A model generated the notes under the pieces. The model ran no database searches. It had not been told where the DNA came from and worked only from the letters and a program-made list of their open reading frames with translations. Source: an uncultured Saprospiraceae bacterium (lineage in GTDB: Bacteria > Bacteroidota > Bacteroidia > Chitinophagales > Saprospiraceae). Taken from it: a stretch of 34,719 nt of DNA. Shown here piece by piece: positions 23,215 to 29,879 of this stretch. Within the stretch, counting starts at the first letter, position 1. Every line of letters starts with the position of its first letter. Where the stretch lies: NCBI GenBank assembly GCA_937973995.1, contig CALJIQ010000098.1, positions 1-34,719 on the forward strand, written 5' to 3'. A program made the position numbers and the translations under genes.

Positions 23215-23282
23215 ATTATTGGTTATTTATTATTCATTATTGGCTAAGCTAATAATTAATAATCAGTAATTAATAATTTTAC
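23215..23282. repeat. AT-rich ATTATT/AATAAT inverted repeats between rnc and the next gene
   Basis: The gap is made of TTATTATT- and AATTAATAAT-like units, centred on a 10-bp near-palindrome (ATTATTGGCT-A-AGCTAATAAT, about 23240-23260). It is another low-complexity repeat patch at a gene boundary. Confidence 0.45.
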
Positions 23283-23285
23283 AAC

Positions 23286-24242
23286 ATGTCTAAAAGTACC
23301 TTATCCACCAATCAGTCTTCTAGTTTTTCCAAGCGACTCGAACAAATGAGTAGTGGCTTGGAAGAACTAGAGAACTGGTTACAAGACACCCTTCGACAAG
23401 GTCTCGCCTCTTTAGAACAACAACCTGATTTTTGGAAAGATATTTCGGCTCGCATGGTGGACGCCAAGCTAGGGGCCATTGGCAGACGACTCAAAACCAT
23501 CCGATTATTGATCGGTCAGCAAGAAAACTGGTATGAGCAGGTGACCCAAGAACTAGGCAATATCTATCTCCTCATTAGAGCCTTAAAAAATATAGACCAA
23601 CTCTCGCCCCCACTCCAACGAGATGTGCTCACCATGTCCGGCGTCACCATTCGCAAAAATGAATTGGATCAAGAAGGAATACCCGTTACGGATGTTTGGA
23701 TGATCTTAGCAACTTCCGAAAAAGAAGAAGATAATCTCAGATCGAGAAGAACTTGGGTATATGGTTGGAAAACCAAACGCTATGGATTGGTACTAGACTT
23801 TGCTTGGGGTAGAACTGATTTTACCGAATTTTATACCGCAGGTGCGGTCTTCAGTGGAACCCTTATTTATTATCCATCTAATGCGCCCATCCGAGTCCTA
23901 GTAAAGGACAAAAAGATCATTAAGGAGCGACCCATTAAAAGGATTATTGGCTTCGCTGACCTAGAAGCCTTTTTAGAAAATTATGCGATTGCCTTGGCTG
24001 CTAATCCCTGGTTATTAGAATTTCCCTGTGCCATTGAAGATATAGTCCCCGTAATGGAAGGCAATCAATTGCTGTTAATGGATACCAATAAACATATCTT
24101 ACCTAATAAGATGAGTACTTTCAAACAGATGAAACTATTAGCACTCAGCGGTGGGCATCCAATCAACCTGTTTGGAGAATGGTATGGGAAAACTTTTATT
24201 CCTTTGAGTGTTAGTGTGGATGATCGATTTGTGGTGTTGTAG
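23286..24242 (+). CDS. Protein resembling the C-terminal part of SWIM zinc-finger family proteins, zinc finger absent
   Basis: This 318-residue protein has no signal peptide or membrane segment. Its N-terminal part (about 15-110: SGLEELENWLQDTLRQGL, DISARMVDAKLGAIGRRL, ELGNIYLLIRAL) resembles the region that follows the SWIM zinc finger in proteins of the SWIM/DUF5691/MoxR-ATPase/VWA clusters, as far as I recognise it from memory. The SWIM motif itself (CxC...CxH) is absent, and nothing upstream restores it. The remainder (about 130-318) has a WVYGWKTKRYGLVLDF stretch and an FGEWYGKTFIPLSV end. None of the usual cluster partners is in the window. Its function is unknown. It may be a standalone or truncated form. 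Confidence 0.6.
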   Translation: MSKSTLSTNQSSSFSKRLEQMSSGLEELENWLQDTLRQGLASLEQQPDFWKDISARMVDAKLGAIGRRLKTIRLLIGQQENWYEQVTQELGNIYLLIRALKNIDQLSPPLQRDVLTMSGVTIRKNELDQEGIPVTDVWMILATSEKEEDNLRSRRTWVYGWKTKRYGLVLDFAWGRTDFTEFYTAGAVFSGTLIYYPSNAPIRVLVKDKKIIKERPIKRIIGFADLEAFLENYAIALAANPWLLEFPCAIEDIVPVMEGNQLLLMDTNKHILPNKMSTFKQMKLLALSGGHPINLFGEWYGKTFIPLSVSVDDRFVVL

Positions 24243-24350
24243 GTTGTAATAGAAAGAGCAAAGAGTATTTCATAAACAGAGGCTGGTACTTTTTATTCAA
24301 ACTCTATTGACAAGGAAAATATTGTATGCAGATTTTATTGCTAAAAAGGA

Positions 24351-24707
24351 CTAGGCAGCTTTATCGCCGATACCCCAACCGCTATGTTCACGGGCATATT
24401 CCGGCAACCAACCGAAAACGATATCAGATTTTGGAATCCCTAATTTTACTAATTCTTCTTCGATTAATAAATCAGTGTAATTGCATTGAAACCATACTTT
24501 GTCGCCTATGATGTCGAAGTGGAAAAGAATATTACAAGAATAGGCTTCCGTCTCTGCCTGAAATCCACGGATGAGTGCTTGATAATGATGGTGTTTCTTA
24601 TCTATAATTGCTATAGTTGTAAACCCACTTAGGGATTGCTGATGCTTTTTCTCAAAGTCTTTTAAAAATTGACTTAGAATTTTAGAATATTTATCTGTCT
24701 TTTTCAT
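24351..24707 (-). CDS. xisI: XisI-like protein
   Basis: This 118-residue protein matches the XisI family in length and pattern: an N-terminal helix (KYSKILSQFLKDFEKKH), a TIAIIDKKHHHYQALIRGF strand pair, then HFDIIGDKVWFQCNYTDLLIEEELVKLGIPKSDIVFGWLPEYAREHSGWG. XisI was named as a control factor for excision of the fdxN element in the cyanobacterium Anabaena, acting with XisF and XisH. Here no site-specific recombinase or nif gene is present, so element excision is not supported. Its start overlaps the xisH stop codon by 4 nt (ATGA), showing a tight pair. It is convergent with the preceding gene. Confidence 0.9.
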   Translation of the reverse strand: MKKTDKYSKILSQFLKDFEKKHQQSLSGFTTIAIIDKKHHHYQALIRGFQAETEAYSCNILFHFDIIGDKVWFQCNYTDLLIEEELVKLGIPKSDIVFGWLPEYAREHSGWGIGDKAA

Positions 24708-25111
24708 CTTATTATTTCTTTTTTGATCGGGTGAAAAGGAAGCAATTTTAATTCATATTTTTCAATTAAAAATTGCATAAATGATCGCTGAAACAATGAT
24801 TTATAAATACTAATTGGAACAGCAAGAAATATTTCTTTATCGAATTTCAAGTATTCGAGCGCCGTTTTATAAACCAAGTATTGGCCGATACTACTGTGCA
24901 ATTCATAAGTATTGGACTGGCTAATAAAACTCTTTACTTCTACAAGTATTACTTGCGTCTTCTTTTTTGCTAGAACAAACTTCTCCGCTTGTACATCCAC
25001 ATAAAAAGTGAGTTTGGGATCTGGTTTTAATTGATAATTTTCATCAATTATCATCCAACCTTCCTTCATCAAAGCCGTCTTCACCGCATCGTGATATAAA
25101 TCTTTCGCCAT
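24704..25111 (-). CDS. xisH: XisH-like protein, predicted PD-(D/E)xK nuclease fold
   Basis: This 135-residue protein begins MAKDLYHDAVKTALMKEGWMI, the XisH family start. It has a D39 strand (FYVDVQAEKFVLA), the E58-V-K60 motif in VILVEVKSFISQSN, and GQYLVYKTAL (about 76-85). Together these form a D...ExK pattern of PD-(D/E)xK nucleases. XisH is encoded beside XisI in many cyanobacteria, usually far from any excision element, and the pair's general function is not settled. Here it is the first gene of a two-gene operon with a near-consensus promoter. Lateral transfer from cyanobacteria or another XisHI carrier is plausible, but needs a tree. Confidence 0.9.
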   Translation of the reverse strand: MAKDLYHDAVKTALMKEGWMIIDENYQLKPDPKLTFYVDVQAEKFVLAKKKTQVILVEVKSFISQSNTYELHSSIGQYLVYKTALEYLKFDKEIFLAVPISIYKSLFQRSFMQFLIEKYELKLLPFHPIKKEIIR

Positions 25112-25185
25112 AGTATGTTTGTTCGTTTAAACAAATATAACCAAAAGCCAAGATTTTTAGTACATTTGAACAAAATATAAATATT
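25112..25185. promoter_or_regulatory. Compact divergent promoter region for xisHI and the molybdopterin oxidoreductase gene
   Basis: On the minus strand TATATTTG (25132-25139) and on the plus strand TACATTTG (25161-25168) both match the TAnnTTTG -7 consensus exactly. A -33 element is unclear for both. An inverted repeat TTTGTT-6 nt-AACAAA (25118-25135) overlaps the xisH start region and could be an operator. Leaders would be only about 10-15 nt. Confidence 0.5.
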
Positions 25186-27330
25186 ATGTCCACACCGTCT
25201 ACCCACTACCGCACTTGCCATCTCTGCGAAGCCATGTGCGGCTTAGAAATCCAAACCCAAGACCAAGAAGTAGTAAGTATCCGAGGCGACAAAAAAGACC
25301 CTTTGAGTAGAGGGCATATTTGCCCAAAAGCATTGGGGTTAAAGGATATCTATGAAGACCCAGACCGTTTGAAATATCCTATTAAAAAGACAGAATCAGG
25401 GTGGCAGCAAATTAGTTGGGAAGAAGCATTTGATGAAGTGGCAAAACGGCTACAAGAAGTACAGCAAAAACACGGTAAAAATTCGGTGGGCGTCTATCAA
25501 GGAAATCCTTCGGTGCATAATCTCGGTACGACCTTATTCTCTCCTAATTTTGTCCGGGCATTAGAAACCAAGAATCGCTTTTCGGCTACTTCAGTAGATC
25601 AATTGCCGCATCATTTGGCGGGCATGTATCAATTTGGTCATCCTAGTTTATTGCCTATTCCAGATATTGATCGGACGGATTTTTGGATCATTATGGGTGG
25701 AAATCCATTGGTCTCCAATGGAAGTATTATGACGGCGCCAGATATTGCTAAGCGCATTCGAGCCATCCGAGAACGAGGAGGAAAAGTGATTACGATTGAT
25801 CCTAGATTTACAGAAACTTCTGCCAAAGTGGATCAACATATTTTTGTAAAACCAGGTAAAGATGTGTGGCTCTTATTAGCCATGATACGAGAGGTCTTTG
25901 AAAAGAATTGGGTGCAGTTAAATCACTTGAAGGAATTAGTTAGTGCTGAAGAAATAGCGCAACTCCAACAATTAGTCGAACCCTACACCATAGCAATTGC
26001 CGCTGCTAAAACAGGTGTTCCTGCCGATACGATTGCCACTTTAACTAAAGAATTTACCGCTGCTAACTCTGCCATCATCTATGGGCGTTTAGGCGTTTCT
26101 GTCGTCGAATTTGGTGGTTTAAGTCATTGGTTACTCAACTGCCTCAATATCATTACCGGCAATATGGATGTGCCTGGAGGAATGATGTTTCCAACGCCTG
26201 CATTTGATGCCATCGGTAATAAGCCGAAAGGCAAAATCCGATTTAATCGCTGGCAAAGCAGGGTCAGAGGCTTACCAGAATTTGGAGGCGAACTCCCCTC
26301 CTCTACCCTAGCAGAAGAAATTTTGACGGAGGGCGAAGGACAGATCAAAGCGATGGTCACCTCTTGTGGCAATCCAGTTTTATCCGTCCCGAATGGCTTG
26401 AAAATGGAAGCAGCATTCGAGCAGTTAGAGTTCATGGTTTCCATAGATATTTATTTAAATGAAACTACTCGCCATGCAGACATTATTTTACCACCTGCTG
26501 CGGGCTTAGAAGTACCGCACTATGACATCGCCTTCCATCAATTAGCGATCAGGGATACGGTCAAATTCTCCCCTCCTGTATTTGAAAAAAGCGAGGGTAC
26601 TAAATACGATTACGAAATCTTTGTGGAATTAACAAAAAGGCTGCAGGCCGATACACTTCCTGAAGATCCCGCCATGCGTCAAAAAATAGAATTTTCCTAT
26701 CAACTCACGCCAGAAAGGATTTTGGACACGGGTTTACGAAAGGGCGGTTATGACTTAACATTAGACCAAGTAAAAGCCCAACCACATGGTATTGATTTAG
26801 GTCCTTTAAAAACGAGATTCCCAGATAGACTGCATACTTTGGATAAAAAAATAAACCTCTTACCTGAACTATATATCAAGGATTTACAAAGATTAAACGA
26901 TAGCCCAGATACCAACGGCCAACTATTATTAATCGGTCGCAGACACCTAAGAAGTAATAACTCTTGGATGCACAATAGTCAACGATTAGTAAAAGGAAGA
27001 GATCGTTGTACCTTACTCATTCATCCCAATGATGCAAAAAACCGACAATTGGAAAAAGGAGATACGGCTATCGTTCAATCAAGAGTGGGTCAGGTAGAAA
27101 TACCCATTGAAATAAGCGACGAAATCATGGAAGGCGTAGTGAGTATTCCTCATGGTTGGGGGCATCATCGGAAGGATATTCAGTTAGGTATTGCCCAAGC
27201 ACATGCTGGAATTAGTGTAAATGATTTGACAGATGAATTGTTTGTGGATGAACTCTGTGGCAATGCGGCTGTTAATGGAGTACCCGTTGAAGTATTTGTA
27301 AAAGTACCCTTGGCTGTAAGCCCAGCGTAA
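25186..27330 (+). CDS. Molybdopterin oxidoreductase (DMSO reductase family, formate dehydrogenase/assimilatory nitrate reductase-like)
   Basis: This 714-residue enzyme has an N-terminal [4Fe-4S] motif with C11, C14, C18 and C46 (CHLCEAMC and GHICPKA), then the molybdopterin-binding core and a C-terminal molydopterin dinucleotide-binding domain (about 590-705: LLIGRRHLRSNNSWMHN, IPHGWGHH). The segment TKNRFSATSVDQLPHHLAG corresponds to the region with the protein ligand to molybdenum; the ligand is not clearly a Cys or selenocysteine. There is no Tat signal, so it is cytoplasmic. No partner subunits, ferredoxin or maturation genes are next to it. Substrate is unknown; proteins of this type in Bacteroidota are mostly uncharacterised. 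Confidence 0.88.
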   Translation: MSTPSTHYRTCHLCEAMCGLEIQTQDQEVVSIRGDKKDPLSRGHICPKALGLKDIYEDPDRLKYPIKKTESGWQQISWEEAFDEVAKRLQEVQQKHGKNSVGVYQGNPSVHNLGTTLFSPNFVRALETKNRFSATSVDQLPHHLAGMYQFGHPSLLPIPDIDRTDFWIIMGGNPLVSNGSIMTAPDIAKRIRAIRERGGKVITIDPRFTETSAKVDQHIFVKPGKDVWLLLAMIREVFEKNWVQLNHLKELVSAEEIAQLQQLVEPYTIAIAAAKTGVPADTIATLTKEFTAANSAIIYGRLGVSVVEFGGLSHWLLNCLNIITGNMDVPGGMMFPTPAFDAIGNKPKGKIRFNRWQSRVRGLPEFGGELPSSTLAEEILTEGEGQIKAMVTSCGNPVLSVPNGLKMEAAFEQLEFMVSIDIYLNETTRHADIILPPAAGLEVPHYDIAFHQLAIRDTVKFSPPVFEKSEGTKYDYEIFVELTKRLQADTLPEDPAMRQKIEFSYQLTPERILDTGLRKGGYDLTLDQVKAQPHGIDLGPLKTRFPDRLHTLDKKINLLPELYIKDLQRLNDSPDTNGQLLLIGRRHLRSNNSWMHNSQRLVKGRDRCTLLIHPNDAKNRQLEKGDTAIVQSRVGQVEIPIEISDEIMEGVVSIPHGWGHHRKDIQLGIAQAHAGISVNDLTDELFVDELCGNAAVNGVPVEVFVKVPLAVSPA

Positions 27331-27383
27331 AATTTGCGCTAAAGCTATATAGAATGGGATATTTGTAGGATATTTACGCATCA

Positions 27384-27456
27384 ATTTTGAATATTGAATG
27401 AGAGAATTTTGAATAGATACACTCATTTATCATTCAAAATTCAACATTCAAAATTA
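27384..27456. repeat. AATTTTGAAT-type inverted repeat before the desaturase gene
   Basis: AATTTTGAATATTGAATGA on the left and its approximate reverse complement (about 27431-27456) could form a long AT-rich stem. The units are the same as those bracketing the S23-type gene. Confidence 0.55.
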
Positions 27457-27461
27457 GTCGA

Positions 27462-28397
27462 ATGACAAAACCAGCAGACGATTTTTATTGGGTAGATGAT
27501 AGAGAACCCCATTTTGCGAGAAGAAAAGAGATATTAAAGGCGCATCCTGAAGTAAAAGAGTTATTCGGATCAGACCCAAAGTTAAAATACATCACCGTTG
27601 CATTGGTCATCATCCAATTGACCGTGGCGCTTACCATTCATCATCTCTCTTGGTTGCCTTTCTTATTGGTTACTTATATTGTGGGGGCGACGATTTCTTC
27701 CGCTTTATTTCTAGCCATTCATGAAATCACGCACTATTTAGCGTTTAAATCAAAAAGGAATAATAATATTCTAGCACTTATAGCTAACCTACCTATTGTT
27801 TTTCCTTATGCCATGTCTTTTCAGGTGTATCATGCCCTACATCATTGGGATCAGGGAAGAGATGGAGTTGATGTAGATATTCCTACGGTGGTAGAAGCTA
27901 AAACATTTAAAGGCTTTATTGGGAAGTTTGTCTGGTTCATCAATCAAATTTTGGGCTATGCCTTTCGTCCTATTTTTGTAAAGCCCATCAAAATTGAAAA
28001 ATGGCAAATCTATAATATTGCCTTCCAAGTCCTAGCGATGGCAATTTTCTTACCATTTGCAGGTTGGACGGGTTTACTATACTTGTTATTATCCTTGTTT
28101 TTTGCGGGCAGTATCCACCCCACTGCTGGGCACTTTATCTCAGAACATTATGTTTTTGAGGAAGGACAAGAGACCTATTCCTACTATGGTCCATTGAATA
28201 AGATTACCTTTAATGTGGGATACCACAATGAGCATCATGATTTTCCCAACATCCCTGGCAGTCGCTTACCTGAACTAAAAAAATTAGCTCCTGAACAGTA
28301 TGACCACCTTCATTCTTATAATTCTTGGGTAGGAGTTATTATCGGGTTTTTATTTAATAAAGATATTTCTTTGTTCTCTAGAACTAAAAGAAAGTAA
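27462..28397 (+). CDS. Sphingolipid (dihydroceramide) delta-4 desaturase-like fatty acid desaturase
   Basis: This 311-residue membrane protein has the three His boxes of front-type desaturases: H87-E-I-T-H91, H124-A-L-H-H128 and H255-N-E-H-H259. The last lies in TFNVGYHNEHHDFPNIPG, which from memory is essentially the stretch in animal DES1 dihydroceramide desaturases, preceded by TYSYYGPLN and GHFISEHYVF. The N-terminal 40 residues (DDFYWVDDREPHFARRKEIL) also match the DES1 N-terminal lipid-desaturase segment, and GRDGVDVDIPT is shared. It should introduce a 4,5-trans double bond into a dihydroceramide-type lipid, in the inner membrane. Bacteroidota make sphingolipids, so substrate is likely available. 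No sphingolipid-synthesis gene is adjacent. Oxygen and an electron donor are required. Confidence 0.92.
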   Translation: MTKPADDFYWVDDREPHFARRKEILKAHPEVKELFGSDPKLKYITVALVIIQLTVALTIHHLSWLPFLLVTYIVGATISSALFLAIHEITHYLAFKSKRNNNILALIANLPIVFPYAMSFQVYHALHHWDQGRDGVDVDIPTVVEAKTFKGFIGKFVWFINQILGYAFRPIFVKPIKIEKWQIYNIAFQVLAMAIFLPFAGWTGLLYLLLSLFFAGSIHPTAGHFISEHYVFEEGQETYSYYGPLNKITFNVGYHNEHHDFPNIPGSRLPELKKLAPEQYDHLHSYNSWVGVIIGFLFNKDISLFSRTKRK

Positions 28398-28471
28398 GTT
28401 TTAAGCATGCCCTAAATCTGTCGAGCTAGGTCTTTATATTTCATGCCTCGCTTGCTGCGCAAGCTCGGCAT

Positions 28472-28546
28472 AGGTTCTTTTAGAGGCATAGAATTAATAA
28501 GATTTTTTTAAAAAATCTTATTAATTCTATGCCTCTAAAAGAACCT
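28472..28546. repeat. Near-perfect 37-bp inverted repeat with 1-nt spacer
   Basis: Arms 28472-28508 and 28510-28546 are exact reverse complements around a single T at 28509, with the centre formed by T6-T-A6. It contains the word AGAGGCATAGAA. On RNA it would fold into a very stable hairpin, and on DNA it could extrude as a cruciform. It does not encode a protein. It lies between the desaturase and CPBP genes, and may act as a transcript end. Confidence 0.9.
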
Positions 28547-28580
28547 TATTGCGAGGCGGCGTTAGCCGTCGAGCAATAAA
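28539..28580. repeat. Dispersed GC-rich hairpin repeat, second copy
   Basis: The stretch AAGAACC, then TTGCGAGGCGGCG and CCGTCGAGCAA, closely matches the copy near 13624-13660 in reverse orientation. It overlaps the right arm of the 37-bp inverted repeat. A related palindrome CTTGCTGCGCAAG lies near 28450-28465. Confidence 0.6.
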
Positions 28581-28621
28581 TTAGTCCATATCATTCCGAA
28601 TTTTTCACCCAACAAAAAGCA

Positions 28622-29359
28622 ATGAACGAAATAGCCCTAAACACCTCAGACCATATACTTTTGTTCATTATGGGTGTGGTCTTACCTCTCTTTGCTGTTT
28701 TCCAATCCCAACCACAAATAAAAGAAATGGAGTTCTCTACCTCCGAGAAGCTTCAAATATATTATGGCAATGGTATATTTCAATGGATAGGGACGGCAGC
28801 TATTATTGCCTTATGGTGGATCAATAGTCGTTTTTATACAGATCTAGGATTTGGATGGCCCAAAATGAGCGGCTTAGCTTGGGGCTTGACCCTATTATCT
28901 ATTGCCCTCTATGCATTGAATACTTGGTGGGAATTAAGAAATGAGGAGAAAGTACAGCAAACCAAAGAAAAATGGGAAAAAGACATTCCATTTCTACCAG
29001 CTGATGGGAGAGAATATAAACACTTTCTTTTTGTAGCCTTTACCGCAGGAGTATGTGAAGAGATTATCTTTAGAGGCTTCTTTATTCAATATTTCTTAGC
29101 GTGGAACCAAGATAATCTAATTGGCAATTGGCTTTCTATTCTTATTCCAGGCTTTTTATTTGCCTTTGGTCATATCTACCAAGGACACCAAGCAGTGATT
29201 AAGATTATGTTGATGGCTATTATATTTGGATGGATATTCATCCTCACAGAGTCTCTGTGGATTCCAATCGTTTTACATATTTTGGTAGATGCTGTTAGTG
29301 GCTACTTTGCGATGCGCATATTAGGGAGTGAGGAAGTGGTAGTGGAGAGTGAGGAGTGA
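28622..29359 (+). CDS. CPBP-family intramembrane metalloprotease (Abi/CAAX protease type)
   Basis: This 245-residue protein has several membrane helices, and the family motifs in order: E146-E147-x3-R151 (VCEEIIFRGFF), F-x3-H (FLFAFGHIYQG, H184), and H219-x3-D223 (LHILVDAVSG). These form the glutamate/histidine active site of Rce1-like intramembrane proteases. The cellular role in Bacteroidota is not known; roles in bacteriocin immunity, prenyl-protein-like processing or membrane-protein regulation occur in the family. The gene is 224 bp after the desaturase gene, with the 37-bp palindrome between, so co-transcription is uncertain. Confidence 0.93.
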   Translation: MNEIALNTSDHILLFIMGVVLPLFAVFQSQPQIKEMEFSTSEKLQIYYGNGIFQWIGTAAIIALWWINSRFYTDLGFGWPKMSGLAWGLTLLSIALYALNTWWELRNEEKVQQTKEKWEKDIPFLPADGREYKHFLFVAFTAGVCEEIIFRGFFIQYFLAWNQDNLIGNWLSILIPGFLFAFGHIYQGHQAVIKIMLMAIIFGWIFILTESLWIPIVLHILVDAVSGYFAMRILGSEEVVVESEE

Positions 29360-29879
29360 GGTAGGTACAAAAAAAAACTCCTGCATCTTAAGAGGAAATC
29401 CAAGATGCAGGAATCAACAACTAAAATAAACAAACATACTATGAGAAAACTTTGACAAATATATATATAAATAACTATATATTAAAGAAATTAGTAGGTA
29501 ACTACCTTAAAATCACTTTTTTTGATCCATTTTGCCTATAAGTGGTAGGTTTTCGACCAAAAGTGGTGCAAAAAAATTAGGCAAGTTTTTGACAACTATC
29601 TGAAAGAGTAATTTTTTAGAAGCCTTTAGGCTGAAAATGAAAATCACTCCTCACTTCCTACCAAAGTCCTTTAATCTACTCTATATTTGCGGCTTGTTTT
29701 TATTTGGTTCAACTCTCAGGAATGAGGTATAAATAAATGTTCTTTTTTGAGGCAGAAAATTTTTTCTCTTTCAAGGCATAAAAACCGCACATAGCCTAGC
29801 TACGTAAGGCTTTTTATAACGAAGAAAGAGGAAAAATTTACAAGTCAAAATGTATAGTTATTTTTAACTCATTCCTTTA
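29360..29879. other. Intergenic region between convergent genes
   Basis: No gene is seen. The hairpin at 29368-29412 is the main feature. The rest is AT-rich. Nothing else is supported. Confidence 0.5.
29368..29412. terminator. Terminator hairpin, best suited to minus-strand transcripts
   Basis: A perfect 11-bp stem (29379-29389 against 29402-29412) has a 12-nt loop. The A run on its left side (about 29369-29377) becomes a U run for transcripts from the minus strand, though the nearest minus-strand gene ends 470 bp away. It lies only about 20 nt after the CPBP gene and may also end that transcript. Confidence 0.7.

Noticed and set aside
24326-24511. Plus-strand frame overlapping xisI
   Set aside because: Antisense to a well-supported xisI gene and without protein-like features.
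24351-25111. fdxN-type excision element
   Set aside because: XisH and XisI are present, but there is no XisF-type recombinase, no nif gene and no visible element border.
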